From Geobacter sp. (lineage in GTDB: Bacteria; Desulfobacterota; Desulfuromonadia; Geobacterales; Geobacteraceae): a stretch of DNA of 36,994 nt. Location of the stretch: the NCBI GenBank assembly GCA_003499925.1, contig DNRQ01000088.1, positions 1 to 36,994 of the forward strand, written 5' to 3'. This document shows, one piece after another, positions 7,530 to 13,726 of the stretch. The position numbers and the translations under genes are program-made. Positions within the stretch are counted from its first letter, which is position 1. Each line of letters begins with the position of its first letter. The notes under the pieces are model-generated. The model searched no databases. It was not told the origin of the DNA and was given only the letters and a program-made list of their open reading frames with translations.

Positions 7530-9011
7530 ATGACGACAGCGGCCAAACCGTTGCTCGGTGCGTCCTCTAAGGCTGCGAACTGGGACGCCATCAACTGGCG
7601 TGCTATTGAGCAACAGGTGAAACGACTACAGATGCGTATTGCGAAGGCAACTCGGGAAAGGCGCTGGGGCAAAGTCAAATCCCTGCAATGGCTCCTGACC
7701 CATGCGTTCTCGGCTAAACTCTTAGCTGTGCGACGCGTGACACGTAACTCCGGTCGAAAAACGCCCGGAGTGGATGGAATCGTTTGGAAAACACCGGCCC
7801 AGAAACTCAATGCAGCCCGGTCACTACAGCGGCGAGGGTATTGCCCAAAACCGCTGAGGCGTATCTATATCCCCAAGAAAAACGGCAAACTTCGGCCCCT
7901 CGGTATTCCCACCATGATCGATAGGTCTCAACAGGCGCTTCATCTGTTGGGACTCGAACCGGTCGCGGAAACTCTGGCGGATCCGAATGCGTACGGGTTC
8001 CGGCCTAAACGCTCAACTGCCGATGCCATCGGGCAATGCTTCGCGGTCCTGTGCCGTAAGCAATCAGCCCATTGGATTTTCGAGGCGGACATTAAAGCCT
8101 GTTTTGACCGCATCAGCCATCCTTGGCTACAGAACCATATTCCCATGGATAAAACCATCCTCAAGAAATGGTTGGCCGCAGGTTACATGGAAGAAGGCGT
8201 CGTCCATCCGACAGAAGCCGGCACCCCTCAAGGCGGGATTGCTTCACCCGTCCTGGCAAATATGGCATTGGACGGATTGGAAGAAATCGCCCGTCGGGCG
8301 GTCTCAGGTAGGCAAAAAGTCAATGTCGTAAAATATGCCGATGATTTCATCATCACCGGGACCTCGAAGGAGGTACTGGAAACGCAAGTGAAACCGGCTG
8401 TGGTGGCATTTCTGAAGGAACGTGATCTGGAACTCTCCGAGGAGAAGACACACATCACCCATATCGACGATGGCTTTGATTTTCTCGGATTCAATGTACG
8501 AAAGTACAATGGCAAGTTGTTGATCAAGCCATCCAAGCCAGCCATAAAACGGTTCTTGGCCGACATTCGAAAACTTATCAAAGCGAACCGCGCCGCCACA
8601 ACGAAGGGGTTGATCCAGCAACTCAATAACAAATTGAGGGGTTGGGCCAATTACTACCGTCACGTGGTGTCAAAGAAGATCTTTGCCTATGTGGACCACC
8701 AGATATTTCTGGCGCTGATCGCCTGGATCAAGCGACGGCACCCCAACAAGACGGCACAATGGAAACGGCAGCGGTATTTTCGCCGTGAGGGCTTGCGCCA
8801 GTGGGTGTTCTTCGCAGCGATCCGGAATGCGCAGGGATCGGCCGCTCACCTCGATCTGTTTTCGGTGGCGAGCGTACCGATCATACGGCACATCAAGATT
8901 CAAGCCCATGCGACTCCATATAACCCCGCCTTCACAGAGTATTTCATCCAACGAGCCGAAGCTCGCCGGGTGAGCAAGCTGAGCTGGCGGGGAGCGAGCG
9001 CACGTGCTTGA
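7530..9011 (+). CDS. ltrA: Group II intron reverse transcriptase/maturase
   Basis: The 493-residue intron-encoded protein has the reverse transcriptase domain at about residues 30-330, with conserved blocks KNGKLRPLGIPTM, FEADIKACFD, GTPQGGIASPVLANM and the catalytic YADD at 269-272. It is followed by the maturase/thumb domain (RGWANYYRHVVSKKIF). I chose ATG 7530 because GAGGAAAAG lies just upstream; the open frame extends further to 7374 but through ribozyme sequence. The protein ends shortly after the conserved ATPYNPAFTEYF motif. No Cys-pair HNH endonuclease follows, so it is an endonuclease-less form or has lost that domain. It should bind its own intron RNA, promote splicing and copy it into DNA. 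Confidence 0.95.
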   Translation: MTTAAKPLLGASSKAANWDAINWRAIEQQVKRLQMRIAKATRERRWGKVKSLQWLLTHAFSAKLLAVRRVTRNSGRKTPGVDGIVWKTPAQKLNAARSLQRRGYCPKPLRRIYIPKKNGKLRPLGIPTMIDRSQQALHLLGLEPVAETLADPNAYGFRPKRSTADAIGQCFAVLCRKQSAHWIFEADIKACFDRISHPWLQNHIPMDKTILKKWLAAGYMEEGVVHPTEAGTPQGGIASPVLANMALDGLEEIARRAVSGRQKVNVVKYADDFIITGTSKEVLETQVKPAVVAFLKERDLELSEEKTHITHIDDGFDFLGFNVRKYNGKLLIKPSKPAIKRFLADIRKLIKANRAATTKGLIQQLNNKLRGWANYYRHVVSKKIFAYVDHQIFLALIAWIKRRHPNKTAQWKRQRYFRREGLRQWVFFAAIRNAQGSAAHLDLFSVASVPIIRHIKIQAHATPYNPAFTEYFIQRAEARRVSKLSWRGASARA

Positions 9012-9072
9012 CGTACCTATCCGACGACGAAAACGGTCGAGTTACCGGGTCACAACGGCCTTGGTTGGGCTT

Positions 9073-9147
9073 GAGCTGTGTGCTGGGAAACTCGCATGCA
9101 CAGTTCTTAGAGGGCTGGGGGCGGGTAACCGTCCCTGGCTACTCGAC
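9073..9147 (+). ncRNA. Group II intron domains V and VI
   Basis: Domain V is a 34-base hairpin (9073-9106) with the catalytic AGC triad in its first bases and a GAAA tetraloop. Domain VI (about 9112-9147) pairs GCTGGGGGCGG with CCGTCCCTGGC. It leaves an unpaired A at 9141 as the probable lariat branch point. Confidence 0.85.
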
Positions 9148-9273
9148 TTCTTATCTCAACAGGTCACTCTGACAGAGCAAAGGAATGAGGCGCTAGCAAA
9201 AACGCTAATATTTAACAAAGTTACGAAAAATCTTAAAATCTTAAGAACGTCCCTGAAGAAGTCACTGAAGAAG

Positions 9274-9314
9274 TCAAGGCTGACCGGCGTGGCCGGTCTA
9301 GCCGCTGGTTGGGA
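9274..9314 (-). other. attC-like site, truncated
   Basis: This is identical over about 41 bases to the complete site at 10475-10526 but lacks its left ten bases, including the R' box. The breakpoint is the end of the inverted-repeat element (TGAAGAAGTCA). On the minus strand the remaining part reads TCCCAAC, then an inverted repeat (GACCGGCCACGCCGGTC). Without an R' box it should not recombine. Confidence 0.65.
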
Positions 9315-9317
9315 TGT

Positions 9318-9401
9318 TCACCGAGTTATCAACATATCAACACCCGGTCCCATGGGTGCCCATTCCGTTGGCACTGTATCAACTGGTCTCAAAATCTTCA
9401 T
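9318..9401 (-). CDS. Mini-ORF of a micro-cassette (27 aa, PGVD motif)
   Basis: A 27-codon ORF lies between two attC-like sites with a good Shine-Dalgarno (GGAG, eight bases before ATG 9401). It encodes APMGPGVDMLIT near its C-terminus. A closely similar motif is found in the mini-ORF at 10548-10673 and in the sequence at 248-364. The ORF fills the cassette almost completely and its stop abuts the attC-like site, as for ordinary cassette genes. Function unknown; the peptide may be real or may reflect a conserved DNA segment next to the site. Confidence 0.4.
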   Translation of the reverse strand: MKILRPVDTVPTEWAPMGPGVDMLITR

Positions 9402-9413
9402 TGCTTCTCCATA

Positions 9414-9487
9414 TCCCAACGGCTCGGGCCTTGACCCGCAGCGGGGCGCTTCTCAGCCCCGGTCGGCGTCCAAGGCCCTGGTTGGAG
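9414..9487 (-). other. attC-like cassette recombination site
   Basis: This 74-bp imperfect palindrome on the minus strand runs from TCCAAC (R'' side) to GTTGGGA (R' side). Long complementary arms lie inside (GGGCCTTG with CAAGGCCC, and CCGGGGC with GCCCCG). It starts two bases after the stop of the preceding cassette gene. The match to attC architecture is clear. Confidence 0.8.
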
Positions 9488-9488
9488 G

Positions 9489-9938
9489 CTAGTTGTCCGT
9501 ATAAAACTTACTCGTACTCTGAGTTTTCTTCCCTTTGAATAACGTCACTGCGACATCTTCAAGGACCTGTTCATTCTTCCAGTAGAAAAACTCGATCCAG
9601 TACACTCTCTTACCACCAGGGTCTGATGCGTCCGCTCTAAATTCACAGACCAATCCATTGTCACCAGGCCAACATTGCGGCTTTTGTGTGTCTTTGCTTC
9701 TGTTTGGGCTTCTTTTTAAATCAAATACTGAAATCGCCTTTTCTACCTCTTGCCATGGTTGACCGATACGCACAACTGTTAAGACTTTCGCTCTTATTTT
9801 CCATAGGTCAATTGGTGAATTTGGTGGGAGTTTGAGCTGCTTCCGTATTTGAACCTCCGGACTGACCTTATTCTCTGCGCAGGAGATTGAGGAAAAGGCA
9901 ACCAACAAAGCGAGAACAAGCAAGCTTTTAATCATCAT
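9489..9938 (-). CDS. Cassette gene: putative secreted or lipid-anchored protein
   Basis: The 149-residue protein begins with a hydrophobic signal segment ending SISCAEN, which fits a lipobox (cleavage before Cys). The mature part has no family I recognise; it contains a WQEVEKAIS helix and a Cys pair (QCWPGDNGLVCEF) that could form a disulphide. The start is ATG 9938 or the ATG one codon later. GGAGG from the attC-like site lies just upstream, so the recombination site supplies the ribosome binding site. The gene is bounded by attC-like sites on both sides and is less GC-rich than the backbone, as expected for a captured cassette. Confidence 0.7.
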   Translation of the reverse strand: MMIKSLLVLALLVAFSSISCAENKVSPEVQIRKQLKLPPNSPIDLWKIRAKVLTVVRIGQPWQEVEKAISVFDLKRSPNRSKDTQKPQCWPGDNGLVCEFRADASDPGGKRVYWIEFFYWKNEQVLEDVAVTLFKGKKTQSTSKFYTDN

Positions 9939-9948
9939 TTATTCTTTC

Positions 9949-10007
9949 CTCCAACGTCTCAAGGCGCGAGCGGCGGAGCGTCAGCGGAGACCGATGTCGC
10001 CGCCTTT
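9949..10007 (-). other. attC-like site, degenerate
   Basis: It lies between two cassette genes and carries a clear R' box (GTTGGAG on the minus strand). An inner palindrome follows (GTCTC...GAGAC, GGCGG...CCGCC). The opposite R'' box is not recognisable. Position directly after a stop codon supports the assignment. Confidence 0.5.
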
Positions 10008-10009
10008 CA

Positions 10010-10453
10010 TCATTTCCGCTCTTTAAGTCCCTTCGTGGACAAAAACTTTTGGTCTTTTCCGTTGACTTTGACTGTAAAGGTTTTTTCGTCTATTGGGTTT
10101 ATTTCTGAGATACAGAAACGGTCAAAGCAGGTACTTCCATTGACAACTCCACTCTTTGTTACGTCAAAGAAGACCAAACCCTCTGTGAAATTCCCTCCTT
10201 GAAATCCTGTTCCGTTGCTGCTGTTATCTATTTCAAATGCGCCGTAAATCGGCGTCTCATCGAATCCTTTTGTTGTGGAATATGTCTTTTTCTTCGGGTT
10301 CACATACTTTTCGAGGACGTAATAGCCGTTTGTGAGCTTACCCAATTTGCCGATGTCTGTAATTTTCACTGCGGGTTGTTTCGCTTTCGTGTCCGCCGCA
10401 AAGCCGAGAACTGGAATCAACAGCACTACAACAACTGCCAGCGATTTTTTCAT
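10010..10453 (-). CDS. Cassette gene: secreted protein of unknown function
   Basis: The 147-residue protein has a classical signal peptide (KK, hydrophobic core, cleavage at about GFAA-D). The mature part is beta-rich and hydrophilic, with a Cys pair (STCFDRFCIS) likely to form a disulphide in the periplasm. No family is recognised. AAGGAG lies nine bases before ATG 10453. The stop is immediately followed by an attC-like site and another lies upstream (10475-10526), so this is a single-gene cassette. Confidence 0.7.
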   Translation of the reverse strand: MKKSLAVVVVLLIPVLGFAADTKAKQPAVKITDIGKLGKLTNGYYVLEKYVNPKKKTYSTTKGFDETPIYGAFEIDNSSNGTGFQGGNFTEGLVFFDVTKSGVVNGSTCFDRFCISEINPIDEKTFTVKVNGKDQKFLSTKGLKERK

Positions 10454-10474
10454 TTAATGGTTCTCCTTTTCTCT

Positions 10475-10526
10475 GTCCAACGCCTCAAGGCTGACCGGCG
10501 TGGCCGGTCTAGCCGCTGGTTGGGAC
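10475..10526 (-). other. attC-like cassette recombination site
   Basis: The 52-bp palindrome on the minus strand runs from TCCCAAC to GTTGGAC. Its main stem is AGCGGCT-GACCGGC paired with GCCGGTC-AGCC, with an extrahelical base. A truncated copy is at 9274-9314. Confidence 0.8.
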
Positions 10527-10547
10527 GTCCGCCGAGTTGTCAACATA

Positions 10548-10673
10548 TCAACACCCGTCAACACCCGGTCCCATAGGTTCATCCAGAGCTACCAAGAAAA
10601 CGAGAAAGGCAACTATCCTTCCCATCCACGGGGGCAGCACAAGATCATCACGTTGATCAGATTGTAGATTCAT
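10548..10673 (-). CDS. Mini-ORF of a micro-cassette (41 aa, one membrane segment, PGVD motif)
   Basis: A 41-codon ORF from ATG 10673 occupies almost all of a roughly 165-bp interval between two attC-like sites. It encodes a short polar start, a hydrophobic stretch (GRIVAFLVFLVAL) that could cross a membrane, and then DEPMGPGVDG before the stop. An 11-base duplication near 10550-10560 introduces the stop; without it the frame would continue into LIT, as in the related ORF at 9318-9401. GAAGGAA upstream is a possible ribosome binding site. Unknown function. Confidence 0.4.
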   Translation of the reverse strand: MNLQSDQRDDLVLPPWMGRIVAFLVFLVALDEPMGPGVDGC

Positions 10674-10688
10674 TCAGGTTCCTTCTAT

Positions 10689-10746
10689 GCCGAACAACAA
10701 CGGCTGGTCGGTGAGCGGGTTCACCGCTCCAACGGCCTTGTTGGGC
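10689..10746 (-). other. attC-like cassette recombination site
   Basis: The 58-bp imperfect palindrome on the minus strand runs from GCCCAAC to GTTCGGC and contains GCGGTGA paired with TCACCG. It lies about 150 bases after the stop of the upstream cassette gene, a longer tail than for the other cassettes. Confidence 0.75.
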
Positions 10747-10899
10747 ATTCGTTTGTACCTCAATGCCTCGCGCCATCATATAGTGAACCAGTCCCTAGGG
10801 CATCTATTCGCGGCTGCCTCGACACGGCTCCCCCTTGTAAGGATCGGTCAACAACACACAAATTACCCCTCGTCTCCTGTTACTATTGATGCGTGATTG

Positions 10900-11421
10900 T
10901 TACCTACCTCTCGCATTAACAATATTCTCTAAACATCGCTGCTGGATGCTCGTATCATTAATGTTGTTGCAATAACTTTCATCCTTTGTCTTCCAAGCAA
11001 GCTCTTCCCAGCAATAGGTGCCACGAGTTTCACATTCATCATATAATGGCTTGACACTGAGGACTGCGTAAGTCTTGTAATCACTCTCCTTAACAACAAC
11101 ATCAAGGATTTCTTCTTTATTTCGTTTTGTTGGCTTAGTAAAATCTTGATCTATAGCCCTCCCGTCGATTAAAAGTTCATATCGGACCATGGGCGGTTTC
11201 CAGCCGCTACCACAGTTGAAGCCAGGAATCGCACAAACTCCTTTAGAAAACCCTGTGACCTTAAGCGCGACGTGCGAGCGTGTAAAAAACGCAGTCTGGC
11301 TCTCTTTTATTGTAAATTCCTCTCCAAAAGAGACACGGAGGCTATGACTGTCATCTTTTGCCACTGCATACGTAGCTATACCGCAGACATATAGAACTAT
11401 AAGAAATCCAGCAGCTCTCAT
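10900..11421 (-). CDS. Cassette gene: secreted cysteine-containing protein of unknown function
   Basis: The 173-residue protein has an N-terminal signal peptide (hydrophobic segment to about residue 21, AVA-KD). The mature part contains six Cys residues (for example KGVCAIPGFNCGSG and YCWEEL), suggesting disulphide bonds in the periplasm. The family is not recognised. The frame opens at a TTG (11433) inside the attC-like site, but ATG 11421 is the better start since GGGAGGAAAC precedes it. That Shine-Dalgarno is formed by the R' end of the attC-like site. The gene is AT-rich relative to the backbone. Confidence 0.7.
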   Translation of the reverse strand: MRAAGFLIVLYVCGIATYAVAKDDSHSLRVSFGEEFTIKESQTAFFTRSHVALKVTGFSKGVCAIPGFNCGSGWKPPMVRYELLIDGRAIDQDFTKPTKRNKEEILDVVVKESDYKTYAVLSVKPLYDECETRGTYCWEELAWKTKDESYCNNINDTSIQQRCLENIVNARGR

Positions 11422-11427
11422 GTTTCC

Positions 11428-11487
11428 TCCCAACGGGATGCCTCTGAGCCGCGAGCGTCAGCGAGGCGGCTCTAGAGGCGTGTTAGA
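11428..11487 (-). other. attC-like cassette recombination site
   Basis: The 60-bp palindrome on the minus strand runs from TCTAACA to GTTGGGA. Its arms are CCTCT-GAGCCGC and GCGGCTC-AGAGG, with single extrahelical bases, exactly the attC design. It begins two bases after a stop codon and ends six bases before the next start. Confidence 0.88.
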
Positions 11488-11489
11488 AA

Positions 11490-12137
11490 CTACTTTATGA
11501 AATCAAAAATCTCTTTGATCCAATACGCTCTTATTATTCCTGCATTAACTTCAAAAAGATCAACGGCTTCCTCTGTCCCGGATGCAGTAGGAAACTCAGC
11601 AAGATACCCGCTTACCGTTCCGATAATTCTATATTCTGCCCCTGGCTTAGGTGCCCAAACTACTGGACCACCTGAGAAACCCTTATTGTTGTGACCGTCC
11701 AAAAACAGTACGTTTAAACCATGCTGGGTGCCATCTAGTGCTGAAATTAATGCGGCTTTTACAAAAGGAAAGGGGAACTTGTTGTTCAAATCTCCGCTGT
11801 CCATGCTTAACCCTAATGGGAAGCCTAAAAAGTAGCACCATGACGCCAGATAAATTCCACCAGTACCGTATGTCACGGGATACCTTGGAGAAATGTCGAA
11901 TGGCAGCTTAAATACGATGGTGTCACCGACTTTGTAGGAGTTATACGCTACCTGTATAGGAAGTGTTTTCCATACTCCGTCATGAAATATCTGAAGCTCC
12001 TTGACATCAGGCGACTTAAAGACATGTGAAGCAGAAACGAGATATTGGCTATCGCCTTTTTCTATCGTATATGCTGAGGCTGTCATGCCATCATAGAAGA
12101 TTCGGAATACTCTCTGAATGACATTGGTGGTAATCAT
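11490..12137 (-). CDS. Cassette gene: trypsin-like serine peptidase domain protein
   Basis: The 215-residue protein shows the chymotrypsin-fold catalytic triad in order: His38 (SASHVF), Asp72 (GDTIVFKL) and Ser155 in NKGFSGGPVV, where GxSGGP is the nucleophile and oxyanion loop. It has no signal peptide and no PDZ domain, so it is a compact, probably cytoplasmic S1-type (HtrA/trypsin-like) peptidase. Similar stand-alone domains occur in defence and stress contexts, but nothing here proves such a role. AAAGGGAAAAG, next to the R' box of the neighbouring attC-like site, serves ATG 12137. The gene is flanked by attC-like sites on both sides. Confidence 0.82.
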   Translation of the reverse strand: MITTNVIQRVFRIFYDGMTASAYTIEKGDSQYLVSASHVFKSPDVKELQIFHDGVWKTLPIQVAYNSYKVGDTIVFKLPFDISPRYPVTYGTGGIYLASWCYFLGFPLGLSMDSGDLNNKFPFPFVKAALISALDGTQHGLNVLFLDGHNNKGFSGGPVVWAPKPGAEYRIIGTVSGYLAEFPTASGTEEAVDLFEVNAGIIRAYWIKEIFDFIK

Positions 12138-12146
12138 CTTTTCCCT

Positions 12147-12206
12147 TTCTAACGATGTCGAGGCGCACCAGCGCGTCAGCGCCAGTATGCCGCCGAGTGG
12201 TTGGAT
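12147..12206 (-). other. attC-like cassette recombination site
   Basis: The 60-bp imperfect palindrome on the minus strand runs from ATCCAAC to GTTAGAA, with GGCGGCAT...GGTGCGCC and GGCGC...GCGCT pairing inside. It follows the stop of the first cassette gene by four bases. Confidence 0.82.
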
Positions 12207-12210
12207 CTTG

Positions 12211-12525
12211 CTACTTCTTCACTGGTTGTTTTGCCGAAGCCTTATCAACGATCTTGTATTCAGGCGCGCTGGTCATGACGACCCATCCATAACCTTTGCC
12301 AGGGCATAAGACTTCATAGTATCCGTATATCTTTTCATATGTCTCTCGTCCCACAGCGCATTGATCTCCAGGCGACAGGTTGAAAATCTCCTGCAGAGCA
12401 TCACCTTCATGGATTTTGTAAACTTTTACGGGTGTTAAGGCAACAAGGGCACGTGGACCTTGGTCCTTCTGGCACCCAAGGATTGAAAAGAGAGTGACGG
12501 TTGTGATGAGCAGTTTTGATTTCAT
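12211..12525 (-). CDS. First cassette gene: small lipoprotein
   Basis: The 104-residue protein has a lipoprotein signal peptide (MKSKLL..., lipobox ILGC). A short beta-rich domain follows (PVKVYKIHEGDALQEIF..., YGWVVM), which resembles an SH3-type fold; this is only a pattern impression. The ATG at 12525 lies 17 bases from the attI-like recombination point at 12541/12542. The gene is therefore the cassette next to the platform and the one best placed to be transcribed from a cassette promoter in the attI region. No strong Shine-Dalgarno is seen. Confidence 0.72.
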   Translation of the reverse strand: MKSKLLITTVTLFSILGCQKDQGPRALVALTPVKVYKIHEGDALQEIFNLSPGDQCAVGRETYEKIYGYYEVLCPGKGYGWVVMTSAPEYKIVDKASAKQPVKK

Positions 12526-12541
12526 ATTATCTGTGTTCCAA

Positions 12542-12647
12542 CTCGTAGATGACCGGATCTGTTAATCCCGCCGATTTGGTTGTTATCGAAGCTTTAATAT
12601 TCTTATTGATTTTCGCACACGCCTGAATTTATTAACCAATTCAAATC
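12542..12647 (-). other. attI-like recombination site, copy B
   Basis: Read on the minus strand, the platform ends CATCTACGAG and continues TTGGAAC into the first cassette. This gives G^TTGGAA, a good fit to the integron core G^TTRRRY. The orientation (integrase on plus, cassettes on minus) is as in known integrons. Confidence 0.65.
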
Positions 12648-12754
12648 AGAATAATGTTCCATTCGGGCGGATACACCCCTTCCAGTATAACATTCCAATC
12701 AGGGTGATATACCTCTTCCTGCATAACATGACATTTGGGGAGGATATCCAACTC
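12648..12754. promoter_or_regulatory. Three direct repeats upstream of integrase fragment B
   Basis: Repeats at 12648-12683, 12684-12719 and 12720-12754. On the minus strand each has the form GG-rGGTATATC-CCC-...-TGGAAtgTTATaC. A regular 35-36-bp spacing puts the repeats on nearly the same DNA face. They lie in the integrase/cassette divergent promoter interval and could be regulator or integrase binding sites. Confidence 0.5.
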
Positions 12755-12869
12755 CCGAACCCACGCCACCTTTCCGGAACAGGTTGAGGCGAAGGCACCT
12801 CGTTGTAAACTTTTCCCAATAAGTGCGCACTATATTACGTCTCATACACCAAGTCAAAGGGGAATAACC

Positions 12870-13323
12870 ATGGCTTCGGAGCCAGTCGAACTTTCCGTAC
12901 GGTACGCCAAGTACCTTTGTAAACGAAATGTCGCAGGTGAACACCATGAGGAGTACCAGAAATGCCTGCTGCGCTTCCTTGAGACCTCTGCCGGGGCGCC
13001 GCAATACCAGCGCGATGCCGAACGCATGCGCCACTTCATGAAGGAACTGGCCTCCGACAACCAACCGCTCTCCCAGCGTCAACATGCGGCCAACGCTGTA
13101 TCACTTTACTTTCAAATGCTCAAAGAGCGGGGCTCCTGCCTCACCGGCGGCGGGACGGTTCCCCCCACCGACCGCGTGACGCACCCCGAGAGTGTTGCGC
13201 ACCCTCTGCCGACAGCTGCATCCTACGATGCCCCGCCGCTTTTCTCATTATTCAGAGGCAGGATATACGTTGAAATCCGATTCGCCTGAGTGGGACAGGC
13301 TGATCGACACCCTGGCCGCAGAG
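12870..13323 (+). pseudogene. intI: Integron integrase fragment B (frameshifted, truncated)
   Basis: From ATG 12870 the frame encodes the same N-terminal domain as fragment A and continues to about 13240. After a one-base frameshift near 13235-13245 the adjacent frame reads HYSEAGYTLKSDSPEWDRLI, then DTLAAE. This matches the segment of integron integrases just before the RHYS-type core-binding domain. Coding sequence stops at about 13323, where a palindrome (CCCCCTCTCAAAAGGGGG) begins. The catalytic domain is missing, so the product is inactive. Identification is by motif memory and the genetic layout, not by a search. Confidence 0.75.
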
Positions 13324-13726
13324 GACCCCCTCTCAAAAGGGGGTGAGGGATGGGATGCCTCCGCGACCATGCGTCAGTTTCGCATGCCCGCAGGGGCGTT
13401 TCCGGTGGGCAGGTCTCGGAGCAAGTCGAGGATGTCGGTCTCGCCGGGGATGGGTGCTGGGCAGGCCGGGGGGGATTTCTCCCAGGAGGATTACTACCTC
13501 AAAGGAACCGAATAGGGCCTGAACTCACGGTGCTGCGGCGAGGAGCCCGTACGCTGGGACTCGATGGGCAGGTCTCGGAGCACGAGTTCCGTGCTCTCTT
13601 CCGTCGGGTAACCAGACGCCGAACTGCATGAAAGAATCGCGGAAATCCTGAAGCAGTTGGAGACGTCAATATCCATATGTGACCCCTTCGGTCCTCCGCT
13701 CGGCGGAATGGAACATTCGAATGCAA
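13324..13726. other. Scrambled region between integrase remnant and hairpin array
   Basis: No intact gene. It contains a perfect 18-bp direct repeat beginning TGGGCAGGTCTCGG (13406-13423 and 13565-13582) and a short plus-strand protein-like remnant near 13617-13670 (DAELHERIAEILKQLE). It looks like the debris of several deletions. Confidence 0.5.

Larger units (their letters stand above)
6942..9147 (+). mobile_element. Group II intron with encoded reverse transcriptase
   Basis: Comparison with the uninterrupted element at 55-192 sets the ends exactly: the 5' exon ends ...AAGTTTC and the 3' exon begins TTCTTATC. The intron starts GTGCGAC, the group II consensus, and ends in AC. A 34-base domain V is visible at 9073-9106 with the AGC triad and GAAA loop. 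Domain VI follows and has a candidate branch-point A at 9141, seven bases before the 3' end. The ribozyme core 5' of the ORF covers 6942-7529, which holds no other gene. The RNA self-splices with the maturase and moves by retrohoming. Confidence 0.93.
6913..9256. mobile_element. Miniature inverted-repeat element, copy 2, split by a group II intron
   Basis: The same 25-bp terminal inverted repeats as in copy 1 lie at 6913-6937 and 9232-9256. The interior is identical to copy 1 apart from a few bases once 6942-9147 is removed. The left flank is the truncated integrase fragment A. The right flank is an attC-like site that has lost its left part, so the element sits at a rearrangement joint between the platform and the cassette array. 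Confidence 0.8.
12541..13190. repeat. Duplicated integron platform segment, copy B
   Basis: Homologous to 6217-6892 with few substitutions and the 28-base length difference noted there. Copy B keeps more of the integrase gene to its right and has the better attI/cassette joint, so it looks like the original of the two. Confidence 0.85.
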
